A stretch of DNA of 64,000 nucleotides, from the NCBI RefSeq assembly GCF_025997855.1, contig NZ_AP026563.1, positions 234,001 through 298,000 on the forward strand, read 5' to 3'. A program made the translations under genes and the position numbers. Origin of the DNA: Deinococcus aetherius (lineage in GTDB: Bacteria; Deinococcota; Deinococci; Deinococcales; Deinococcaceae). Numbering within the stretch: position 1 is the first letter of the stretch; each line of letters starts with the position of its first letter. The notes beneath the pieces are model-generated. The model was not told where the DNA came from, did no database searches, and saw only the letters and a list, made by a program, of their open reading frames with translations. Of this stretch, positions 35,956 through 42,648 are shown in pieces.

Positions 35956-36306
35956 GCCTCCGACATTTTGTGGGACTTGGCAGACAGAGGCAGGAGGACT
36001 CCCTCCGACACTTTGCGGGACCGACGGCAGGAGCCTCCGACACTTTGTAGGAGTCGCCTCCGACACTTTGCGGGATAGCGTTGAAATGCCCTCCCAGCCC
36101 CTCCGACACTTTGTAGGAGCTGCCTCCGACACTTTGCGGGATAGCGTTGAAACGCCCTTCCAGCCCCTCCGACACTTTGTAGGAGCCGCCTCCGACACTT
36201 TGCGGGACTCAGGGGGGCCGTCCTGGGAGTCCTACCGACACTTTGCGGGATGGACCGGGTTGTCCTCCGACACTTTGTAGGACCCGCCTCCGACAGTTTG
36301 TAGGAT
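35956..36306 (+). repeat. Eleven RepA-type iterons (origin of replication)
   Basis: About 21-nt direct repeats with the core CCTCCGACACTTTG followed by TAGGA or CGGGA. They start near 35956, 36001, 36033, 36056, 36100, 36122, 36165, 36188, 36231, 36263 and 36286. Spacings are about 45, 32, 23, 44, 22, 43, 23, 43, 32 and 23, which are near multiples of one helical turn. A 66-nt unit holding two iterons is duplicated (36056-36121 and 36122-36187). All are in the same orientation and follow repA, as expected for an iteron-controlled origin. Confidence 0.9.
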
Positions 36307-36344
36307 CACTCCGAAAAAGGCGCGCCAGGCCGTACTCCGCCTGG

Positions 36345-36412
36345 GCGCCCTGATGATGATCATCATATTTTTTCTACTCTTTTTTCTTTTTGAAGAATCA
36401 ACAGTCAGGAAG
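36345..36412. other. AT-rich probable DNA-unwinding element
   Basis: TGATGATGATCATCATATTT and the following T-rich run to about 36412 are strongly AT-rich in an otherwise GC-rich window, and lie 40 nt after the last iteron. This is the usual place for origin melting. No DnaA box was identified with certainty. Confidence 0.6.
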
Positions 36413-36840
36413 ACCATCCCGGTTCAGGACATGGCACCAAGTAGAACCCACAAAGTAGGAATCCTCCACCGTGTCTTCGTCGGCTTGGTCCAGTGGTGGC
36501 CCTGAGGGGCTTAGCGGGGGAGCAGCGTGGTCCGGTGGACCCTTTACCCCCAAAGGCTCGCGGGGGCCCGCACGGCCCACATAAGTGGCATAAAGGCGAA
36601 CGGCACTCCCCCTGCCGTAGTCCCTGGCACCGATCTGCCTCCCCTGCTATGCTCGACTCACCAACGGGATACCCTGTTGAACCCACCGGCGCGGCAACGT
36701 GCGCGGCGGACCTCATGCTGGCCTCCCCGAGGAGGCTCCCGGCTCACCCGAGCCCTTCTAGTGCAGCGGCACCCCACATTTGCAGATGTGGAGTGCCACC
36801 GTTTCCTTCCCGCGCGGGAAGGGGTTGTTTCTCTCCGAGA
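36413..36840. other. Gap between the origin and the 36.9-kb cassette
   Basis: No protein gene is recognised. It holds the palindrome CCACATTTGCAGATGTGG (36774-36791) and the hairpin CCTTCCCGCGCGGGAAGG (36805-36822) followed by GGTTGTTTCTC. A TATGCT hexamer at 36648-36653 is a possible -10. The region may encode a small regulatory RNA or the promoter of the following cassette. Confidence 0.4.
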
Positions 36841-36884
36841 CTCGCGGTCAGGGTCGAGGGGCGACCAACCCCCCTGACCGCGAG
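36841..36884 (+). promoter_or_regulatory. Large leader hairpin before 36899
   Basis: CTCGCGGTCAGGG (36841-36853) and CCCTGACCGCGAG (36872-36884) form a perfect 13-bp stem. The AAAGGA ribosome binding site and the ATG follow within 15 nt. No T tract follows, so it is more likely an mRNA leader structure than a terminator. Confidence 0.6.
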
Positions 36885-36898
36885 CGAAAGGAAACGAG

Positions 36899-38098
36899 AT
36901 GAGTGTACAGGATGTGGCGGTTTTCCCCGTCAGCCTCGTCGAGCTGCTGGCCCGTGCTCGCAAGCAGCCCGGGGCAAACATCGACGAGAAGGTCTACGGG
37001 GCGCTCCTCGCCCACGAGGACACCGCCGCGTGGCTCCAGGCGATGGTGCCCCTGGCCTTCAAGAAGGGTGTGGCCGTCAAGGCCGTGCCCGCCGCAAGAA
37101 GCCAGTGGGAATCCAAGGCCCGGGACGTAGTCATCCGCGCCGTCTTCGCCACCGCGAAGAATGTCAAGGAAGGCGATGTCATGGTGCCTGGGCGCGGCAA
37201 GATGTTCGTCCGTCGGGACGACATGCTCCAGCCCAGTGTCCACTACGGCCTGACCCGGGGCGACGTGGATTACACGGCACTCGCCGCGCTGCAGAGCCTG
37301 CATGGCGTGGGCTACACGCTCGACGCCGAGGAGGTGCAGGCACAAGCCCACGCCGCTGAAGCCCAGCGAGACTGGGCACACGCCGAGCACGAGTTGCAAG
37401 GGGTGGACGCTGACCTCAAGGCGCTCGGCATCTTTGCCGACAACGCTGAGGAAGCTGCCGCGCAACTGCTGGCAGCGGGGAACCCTGACCCCGAACTGCT
37501 GGCCCGGCTCGAAGCCCTGGGCTGCGGCTACAGGGGGAATCCCGTACGCGATTATGGGACGTTTCAGGCGCGAGCCTGGTACGAGCCGGACCCGCAGCCG
37601 GGTAGAAGCGTGCAGCCCCGCGCCCTTCACCCCAGGGTGGAAGAAGCGCTGGCCGGCGCCCTGTTCGTCACGGGTGACTGGGAGAGCCTCCGGGTGCCCC
37701 GCGCCCTCAAGGCCGAGGCATTCGACCGGCTGGTCGAGCTCCTCACTGCCGCGTTGCAACGCAAGCAGGTGCCGGTGGTGGCCGCCGACACCGACGACCT
37801 CGTCGGCAAGGCCGCCGTCATGGCCGCCCGCCGTCTCGGCCTGAAGACCGTGGCCGTGCAACTTGCCGGGTGGGATTTCAAACCTGCCCGTATGCAGTTG
37901 CGCTGGTGCGAGCGGATGCCCAGCGGCGCGGACGTTCCGGTGACCCGTGCGGAACTGCAGGTGCGTCTCGCCGAGCTGGTGGGCAAGATGTGCAGCCTTG
38001 GAAAAGTGGATGAGATCCTCGCCCACAATCTTGCCCGCCAGGGCAAGCCCAGGGCGGCGCTTGACACCTCCTGGACCAGGCACAACGGTCTGTACTGA
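36899..38098 (+). CDS. Hypothetical protein of 399 residues, first gene of the hairpin-leader cassette
   Basis: ATG 36899 has AAAGGA about 8 nt upstream, after a 13-bp hairpin. I do not recognise the family. The N-terminal third (VSLVELLARARKQPGANIDE … GRGKMFVRRDDMLQPSVHYG) and a helical, acidic middle (AHAAEAQRDWAHAEHELQGV) are followed by a domain of alpha/beta character: VTGDWESLRVPRALKAEAFD, KQVPVVAADTDDLVGKAAVM, AARRLGLKTVAVQLAGWDFK. That alternation suggests a nucleotide-binding (Rossmann-like) fold related in style to SLOG proteins, as in the gene downstream. This is only a structural guess. Confidence 0.65.
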   Translation: MSVQDVAVFPVSLVELLARARKQPGANIDEKVYGALLAHEDTAAWLQAMVPLAFKKGVAVKAVPAARSQWESKARDVVIRAVFATAKNVKEGDVMVPGRGKMFVRRDDMLQPSVHYGLTRGDVDYTALAALQSLHGVGYTLDAEEVQAQAHAAEAQRDWAHAEHELQGVDADLKALGIFADNAEEAAAQLLAAGNPDPELLARLEALGCGYRGNPVRDYGTFQARAWYEPDPQPGRSVQPRALHPRVEEALAGALFVTGDWESLRVPRALKAEAFDRLVELLTAALQRKQVPVVAADTDDLVGKAAVMAARRLGLKTVAVQLAGWDFKPARMQLRWCERMPSGADVPVTRAELQVRLAELVGKMCSLGKVDEILAHNLARQGKPRAALDTSWTRHNGLY

Positions 38099-38139
38099 CC
38101 CCTCCCAGGGCCTCTTGGTCCGTCGCGCCCCACGCAAGA

Positions 38140-38170
38140 CCGGGGGCGGCGCGAGACGCGGGTCCCCCGG
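38140..38170 (+). promoter_or_regulatory. Leader hairpin A1 before the 34-residue membrane protein
   Basis: CCGGGGG (38140-38146) pairs with CCCCCGG (38164-38170), with an inner CGCG-AGA-CGCG. The GAGGAG site follows directly and the ATG is at 38185. Closely related hairpins stand before 38501 and 39675. Confidence 0.6.
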
Positions 38171-38184
38171 CGAGGAGCACAGGA

Positions 38185-38289
38185 ATGTCCCCCAAGTTCG
38201 ATGCCCTGCTGGGCCTGCTCAGCAGTATCGGCTGCATGGTCTTCGCCCTGTTCATCTTCTTGCAGTACTTCACGGTCCCAAGGGAGTGA
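38185..38289 (+). CDS. Single-pass membrane microprotein, 34 residues
   Basis: MSPKFDALLGLLSSIGCMVF, then ALFIFLQYFTVPRE: one transmembrane helix with short charged ends. It has a good GAGGAG ribosome binding site 8 nt before the ATG and is preceded by a structured leader like those of the neighbouring genes. A second, similar-sized membrane peptide begins 4 nt after its stop. No family is recognised. It could be a membrane effector, a toxin-like peptide or a small subunit of a complex with the SLOG-like protein. Confidence 0.6.
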   Translation: MSPKFDALLGLLSSIGCMVFALFIFLQYFTVPRE

Positions 38290-38293
38290 ACGC

Positions 38294-38389
38294 ATGAGTC
38301 TGCCAGCCGCAGCCGTGACAACTCCCCTGCTCCTCTATGGAGCGTACATCGGCTTCCTCCTGTTCTGGCGGACCTTTTTCCGCAGGTAA
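38294..38389 (+). CDS. Single-pass membrane microprotein, 31 residues
   Basis: MSLPAAAVTTPLLLYGAYIG, then FLLFWRTFFRR. A hydrophobic helix ends in a positively charged tail, suggesting that the C-terminus faces the cytoplasm. The GGGAG just upstream (inside the end of the previous gene) serves as ribosome binding site, so the two peptides are co-translated. No known family; size and arrangement resemble paired small membrane proteins of toxin or holin type, without further evidence. Confidence 0.55.
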   Translation: MSLPAAAVTTPLLLYGAYIGFLLFWRTFFRR

Positions 38390-38456
38390 ACTGCCGCAGC
38401 GCCTCCAACCACAGTTCTCTTCTGGGCGTCCGCGCGCCCGTCACCCCTCTGCAAGA

Positions 38457-38486
38457 CCGGGGGTGTGACGCGAAACGCGCCCCCGG
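38457..38486 (+). promoter_or_regulatory. Leader hairpin A2 before the SLOG-like gene
   Basis: CCGGGGG (38457-38463) and CCCCCGG (38480-38486) with an inner CGCG-AAA-CGCG stem, then AAGGAG and the ATG at 38501. Same design and nearly the same sequence as hairpin A1. Confidence 0.65.
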
Positions 38487-38500
38487 CAAGGAGACCTGCG

Positions 38501-39574
38501 ATGGACAAGACGATCCTGCTGGGCGACCTCACCGCCCTGCGCCCCAGCCACCCTGGCGTGACCGACTTCCTGACCGGGAAGTTCGTGATTGCCGGAACCG
38601 GACACCGGCCCGACAAACTCGGTGGGTTCAGCCTGGAGGCGCTCGAAGCGCTCATTGAAGTTGCCAGGGGTTACCTCCTCAAGCTCAGGCCCGACGTCGT
38701 CATCACGGGAATGGCGCTCGGCTGGGACACCGCCCTGGCGGCCGCCGCTCTCGGGCTGCGGATTCCCTACGTCGCCGCCTTGCCGTTCCCCCGCCAGGCC
38801 TCGCGCTGGCCGCAACTCGACCAGGAACGCCACCTCGGTCTCCTGAAGCGTGCCGCGCTGGTGGTCTGTGTGGGTTCGGACGACCTGGCCGATGCGGACA
38901 TCCGCTCGGCGATGCAGTGGCGCAACGAGTTCATGGTCGACCATGCTCACCTGCTCCTCGCGTGTTTCGACGGCAGCGCCGGTGGCACCGCGGGCTGCGT
39001 CAAGGACGCCGTGGAGCAGGGCAAAACAGTCGTCAACACCTACCGGAAGTGGGAAGAGGTGACACGCCCGATGCAGGCCGAGCAGGTCGTGCCCACCGCG
39101 ACAGTTCACCACCCCGAGTTCGGCAGTGGTGTTCTGCGCGGCAAGACCGAGATGAAGCACGGCCCGTGCCTTATCGTGGATTTCGAGCGTTGCACCGCCA
39201 TCGTCCCTGAGGCGAGCGTGCGTGGGCAGGTGAGGGCAGCCTTGGAAGAAGACCTTCCGCAGATCGTCCACCCGAAGTTCGGAGAAGGCACTGTTCTCCA
39301 GAAGGTCGTCACCGTGCTGGGCGAGATGACCCGGGTGTCTTTCGAGATTGGAACCCGGACGCTTTTGACCCCCACGGAACGACCCACGAGCCATCCCCTC
39401 CGCGAGCGCGCGCCAAATCCCCTGGCCTTCGAGATCGGGCAACAGGTGGCCCACCCCATTTACGGACGGGGTGACATCCTCGCCGTCAGCTCGACCGCGC
39501 TGGGAGAAGCCGCGACCGTCGCTTTCCCGAGCAGCACCCAGAAACTCCTGATGACCAGCCTCCAGCCGGTCTAG
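38501..39574 (+). CDS. SLOG-like protein fused to three UvrD-C/Tudor-like repeats
   Basis: 357 residues. The N-terminal 165 look like a SLOG (YspA/DUF1273-like) domain: FVIAGTGHRPDKLGGFSLEA, PDVVITGMALGWDTALAAAA, VCVGSDDLADADIRSAMQWR, NEFMVDHAHLLLACFDGSAG. SLOG domains bind nucleotide-derived ligands. The rest has three repeats of the UvrD/PcrA C-terminal (Tudor-like) type: TVHHPEFGSGVLRGK, IVHPKFGEGTVLQK and VAHPIYGRGDILAV, each followed by a V-x-F strand. In UvrD this module contacts RNA polymerase. I know of no described protein with this combination. It lies between tiny membrane proteins and a sigma-like gene. Confidence 0.7.
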   Translation: MDKTILLGDLTALRPSHPGVTDFLTGKFVIAGTGHRPDKLGGFSLEALEALIEVARGYLLKLRPDVVITGMALGWDTALAAAALGLRIPYVAALPFPRQASRWPQLDQERHLGLLKRAALVVCVGSDDLADADIRSAMQWRNEFMVDHAHLLLACFDGSAGGTAGCVKDAVEQGKTVVNTYRKWEEVTRPMQAEQVVPTATVHHPEFGSGVLRGKTEMKHGPCLIVDFERCTAIVPEASVRGQVRAALEEDLPQIVHPKFGEGTVLQKVVTVLGEMTRVSFEIGTRTLLTPTERPTSHPLRERAPNPLAFEIGQQVAHPIYGRGDILAVSSTALGEAATVAFPSSTQKLLMTSLQPV

Positions 39575-39630
39575 TTCCAGCAAGGGCCAACTTCCCCCGG
39601 GCCACCCGCGCGTCCTCAGCCTCCAGTTCA

Positions 39631-39659
39631 CCGGGGGCGCGGCGCGACAGCGACCCCCG
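39631..39659 (+). promoter_or_regulatory. Leader hairpin A3 before the sigma-like gene
   Basis: CGGGGG (39632-39637) pairs with CCCCCG (39654-39659), with CGCG and a short A-rich loop inside; AGAGGAG and the ATG at 39675 follow. Third member of the same leader-hairpin family. Confidence 0.6.
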
Positions 39660-39674
39660 AAGAGGAGTACCCAC

Positions 39675-41018
39675 ATGGCCACCGCCACCCTGACCTCCAA
39701 GCTCAACAGCCGTACCGCCGCTCCTGCCTTCACCACTCCTGCGGACGACTTCGAACTCGCCCGCCGCACCGCCGAACAGGACTTCGTTCTGCTCAGTGAT
39801 GGGGAAACGCTCCGGCTTGCGGGCATCCTGGCGAGCGAGGACAGCACGGCACTCCAGAAGGAATACGCCTACACGCTGCTGCACCGCGCGCTCAGTCCTA
39901 TCGCACTGCTGGCGGCACGTGAACAGGCAGGCAACTTCGTCAGCTTCTCTGCCGCCCACAGCGCCGCGCTGATCAGCCTCTGGCGTGTCGTGCACCGCTG
40001 GGACCCCAAGCGAGGCATGAGACTCTCCGCCTTCGTGCGCTTCACGCTGCCGGTCGAGCTGGAACGTGAACGCAAGGAAGCTGAAGCTATCAGCCGCAGC
40101 GACTGGTCTCATATCGCAGTCAGGGCGGCGATCCACGAGATCATTCAGAGCGGCCATAACCGCCCCTTCATGACTGCCTACAGCGACGCCCAGGGTGAAA
40201 CCCTTGCCCCCCTGCTCCGCCGTCCCGGTCTCCCCGCCCCGCTCGTGCTCCGCTTCCCGGCCCACACCACCGTCAGCCTTCAAGCGGGCCTCACGGTGCG
40301 GACTCCCCCGGAGAAGGTCGAGAACGGTGATGGCAAACCCCAGCTCAACCCGCTGCTGTCCTGGTTCTCCGGCCACAAGTCCATCACGGTGAGGACCTTT
40401 CCCAAGCCTCGCAACTGGCCACGCAAGACCACGCGTGCCAGGACCGGGTACAAGGTGAGGCAGTTGCAGGACGCGGGTGAAGCCTTCCGCTCCACCGTGT
40501 TCGGCAGCAAGTTCACCTCCCGCTTGATGCAGACGCGCGTCTTCAGTCGTCCTCCACGACCCATCCGTGAGGAGGACGTCACGCCCCGCATGGTTCAGGA
40601 CGTGATGCGCCAGAACCGCAAGCTCAAAGGTCAGCCCTTCGACGAGCAAGCCTGGAGCGTCATGCGAATCGGAGCCCTGATGGACGAGCTGTACACCATC
40701 ACCTCCTATGACGTCACCATTCAGGACGACGAAGGAGATGAAACCCGCTTGGTCGATTTCCTTGCCGCCCCCGATCAGGACGACGAGGAGTTCCCTGAAG
40801 AAGAGTTCGATCCCGAGCAGTTGCAAGACGCCGCACGGATCACTGAACGCCTTCAGAAAACGGGACTGTGGGAGATCGCGATGAAGATCCCCCTGCACAG
40901 GTTCCTGCTCGCCTACCGCGCTGGCCGCCCCGGGTTCTGCACGCTGTGCTCCCGGTACGGTATTCGCGTCAGGCACGCCACCGAGATCATGGGGGCCATC
41001 GAAGCGACCCTTCGCTGA
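39675..41018 (+). CDS. Divergent sigma-70-family-like protein
   Basis: 447 residues, AGAGGAG site upstream. Residues of about 65-135 fit sigma region 2: LLHRALSPIALLAAREQ, SAALISLWRVVHRWDPKRGM, RLSAFVRFTLPVELERERKE. These compare with the family pattern N-L-R-L-V … G-L-x-x-A-v-x-x-F-D-p-x-r-G-x-x-F-S-t-Y-A. The segment before the C-terminus (TIQDDEGDETRLVDFLAAPD) resembles the region 3.2/4 linker. The end, TLCSRYGIRVRHATEIMGAI then EATLR, resembles region 4.2 (t-l-x-x-i-G-v-s-x-x-R-v-x-q-i-e-x-x-a-l-x-k-L-R). An insertion of about 150 residues lies between. If correct, the element encodes its own sigma factor, a candidate reader of the CCAACCTG promoters. Confidence 0.6.
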   Translation: MATATLTSKLNSRTAAPAFTTPADDFELARRTAEQDFVLLSDGETLRLAGILASEDSTALQKEYAYTLLHRALSPIALLAAREQAGNFVSFSAAHSAALISLWRVVHRWDPKRGMRLSAFVRFTLPVELERERKEAEAISRSDWSHIAVRAAIHEIIQSGHNRPFMTAYSDAQGETLAPLLRRPGLPAPLVLRFPAHTTVSLQAGLTVRTPPEKVENGDGKPQLNPLLSWFSGHKSITVRTFPKPRNWPRKTTRARTGYKVRQLQDAGEAFRSTVFGSKFTSRLMQTRVFSRPPRPIREEDVTPRMVQDVMRQNRKLKGQPFDEQAWSVMRIGALMDELYTITSYDVTIQDDEGDETRLVDFLAAPDQDDEEFPEEEFDPEQLQDAARITERLQKTGLWEIAMKIPLHRFLLAYRAGRPGFCTLCSRYGIRVRHATEIMGAIEATLR

Positions 41019-41056
41019 GCCTTCTTCCAGAAGTTCCACCCCGCAACCTCCTGCTG

Positions 41057-41117
41057 GTTGCCAACGCGTACTGCTCGCGTCGCCCTTCAATCTTCGGATT
41101 GTCGGGCAACTTTTTTT
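41057..41117 (+). terminator. Terminator after the sigma-like gene
   Basis: GTTGCC (41057-41062) pairs with GGCAAC (41105-41110), enclosing a small CAATC-TTC-GGATTG hairpin, and is followed by seven T's (41111-41117). The T tract is the strongest in this part of the window. Confidence 0.65.
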
Positions 41118-41170
41118 GGGTTCCTTGAGGGGACTTGACAGCGGCACCAGGGTGTTGAGAAGGTCCGGGT

Positions 41171-41896
41171 ATGGACGAGCAGAAGATCATCACGCGGTAC
41201 CTGCAGGAATACGGTCTGCTGGGGGTCTACATCGACCACACGCCGCACGGGGACTACCCGCTGCTGCATCTCCGGGGGCGGCTGGACCTGGACCTGCTCA
41301 CCCTGACCCCTCACCTCGGCCGGGCGGCGGCGCAGACAGGCACGCTGGCTGGCCTGTGGGCGGGGGAGCAGGTCGGCGTTCACACAGCACATCCCGGTGC
41401 CCTCGAGATCGAGACCTCCCATCCGGAGCTCGCGAACCTGATGCGTCAACACGTCACCAACGCGGCCCAGGACATCCAGCGGGCCTTTCGTCTGGGCGAC
41501 CTCCTGGAGGGGCCGGACCACGGGCTGGAAAGCCTGACGTTGCTGGCCGAGCACCCGGAATGGGAGGAACCGTTGGACCTTTCCCCACAGCTCGCCACGA
41601 GGGCGCCACGTGAAGGAGGCCCGCAAAGCCTCTCACGGGACGAGCGGCTCGACCGGGCCCGGGCCCTGCGGGGCCAGACGGTTATGGATACCTTCGACGT
41701 GCGGGCGCTGCGGCAGGCGGAAGCCGAGCAGGAACGCGTGTTGCTGCACTTCCCGCCCCCCCGGGACAGTGAGCAGGACCCGGAACCTCGCCTCTCCGAC
41801 GAGGACGTCCAGGCGCTCGCGCGGCAAGAACGCCTGCTGCGGGTGGAGGGTGCGGCCGGGCCGGGGGACCGGCTGGAGGACGACCTGCACTTCTGA
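41171..41896 (+). CDS. Hypothetical acidic protein of 241 residues
   Basis: MDEQKIITRYLQEYGLLGVY, then IDHTPHGDYPLLHLRGRLDL, with a globular N-terminal domain of about 110 residues and a helical, charged C-terminal half (SRDERLDRARALRGQTVMDT, RLSDEDVQALARQERLLRVE). No family is recognised. A TTGACA at about 41136 could be a -35. It is the first gene after the sigma terminator and precedes the T4SS lipoprotein cluster, which has its own promoter. Confidence 0.6.
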   Translation: MDEQKIITRYLQEYGLLGVYIDHTPHGDYPLLHLRGRLDLDLLTLTPHLGRAAAQTGTLAGLWAGEQVGVHTAHPGALEIETSHPELANLMRQHVTNAAQDIQRAFRLGDLLEGPDHGLESLTLLAEHPEWEEPLDLSPQLATRAPREGGPQSLSRDERLDRARALRGQTVMDTFDVRALRQAEAEQERVLLHFPPPRDSEQDPEPRLSDEDVQALARQERLLRVEGAAGPGDRLEDDLHF

Positions 41897-41906
41897 AGCG
41901 AGGCGT

Positions 41907-41929
41907 CCAACCTGACCTGCACACATGCT
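41907..41929 (+). promoter_or_regulatory. CCAACCTG-type promoter (site 6), lipoprotein/VirB9 operon
   Basis: GCGT then CCAACCTGACC at 41907 and CATGCT at 41924-41929; the GTG at 41936 begins exactly 29 nt after the first C. Confidence 0.65.
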
Positions 41930-41935
41930 GGGAAC

Positions 41936-42256
41936 GTGAGCACTAGGCTTCTCCGGATCACCCGCCCAGCGCCGCTGCTGCCGACCGAGTGCGCCCTGCA
42001 GAGTGAGGATGAACTCTCCTCGCATCTCCGGGCGCACATCGTGGCCTTTACGGCTGTGTCCGAGGCGCAGGCGCTCGCGCGGGCCCTCTGGTCGCAGGGG
42101 GAGGTCAGGGACAGCCTGACCCGAACGCATTACCTCTGCCGGGAGGCGACGGGGGAGCTGACGGCCTGCCCGCACTGCGACCAGGCCGTGCCCGAGGTGG
42201 TGCACGGCGGGGTGAAAAGCGCCTGGTGCTCGTGCCTGCAAGGAGAATGGCTATGA
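41936..42256 (+). CDS. Hypothetical protein with C-terminal zinc-ribbon-like cysteines
   Basis: 106 residues from GTG 41936, placed by the 29-nt promoter rule. The C-terminal third has LTACPHCDQAVPEVVHGGVK, then SAWCSCLQGEW: two Cys pairs suggesting a small zinc site. The N-terminal part is helical (SEDELSSHLRAHIVAFTAVS). Its stop overlaps the ATG of the lipoprotein gene (ATGA). It heads the operon with a lipoprotein, a VirB9-like protein and 43883. Role unknown. Confidence 0.6.
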   Translation: MSTRLLRITRPAPLLPTECALQSEDELSSHLRAHIVAFTAVSEAQALARALWSQGEVRDSLTRTHYLCREATGELTACPHCDQAVPEVVHGGVKSAWCSCLQGEWL

Positions 42257-42648
42257 AAAGATCGCTGCTGCTCCCGCTGACCCTCGCGCTCACAGCGTGT
42301 GAGGCGGCGGGCTCCGGTTTCGAGAATCCCTTCGGCGCTCCCCAGGTCCCGGCCCTGACCCTGAGCGTGACGCCCCCCACGCTCACCCTCGCACCCGGCG
42401 CCACGGCACACGTCGGCGTCTTTGCCTTCAGTGGGAGCGTCGCCCTAGGGACACCCGCGCTCGAACCGGTCGAGATCGCGGGGATCCGCGCGATCCCGGA
42501 CGCCAGCGGCATGACCGTCAGCGTGAGCGGGAGTGCCATCCTCGGCAGCTACAGCCTGCCCATCCGGGGCCTCTCCAGTCGAGGGCAGGGCCAGACCGTG
42601 CTCGACGTCGTGGTGGGGACCCAGCAGGCCGGGGGGTCGGGCCAGTGA
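42253..42648 (+). CDS. Lipoprotein of the T4SS cluster (VirB7-like position)
   Basis: 131 residues. MKRSLLLPLTLALTACEAAG is a lipoprotein signal peptide with the lipobox LTAC, so the protein should be lipid-anchored through Cys16. The mature part is an all-beta, Ig-like region (PALTLSVTPPTLTLAPGATA, GMTVSVSGSAILGSYSLPIR). In many T4SS a small lipoprotein (VirB7/TrbH) stabilises VirB9; here the gene overlaps the VirB9-like gene by 4 nt (GTGA), so that role is plausible, but the size and fold differ from classical VirB7. Confidence 0.65.
   Translation: MKRSLLLPLTLALTACEAAGSGFENPFGAPQVPALTLSVTPPTLTLAPGATAHVGVFAFSGSVALGTPALEPVEIAGIRAIPDASGMTVSVSGSAILGSYSLPIRGLSSRGQGQTVLDVVVGTQQAGGSGQ

Noticed and set aside
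36848..38137. Minus-strand open frame of 429 codons
   Set aside because: Shadow of the 36899 gene, which has a ribosome binding site and ordinary amino-acid composition.
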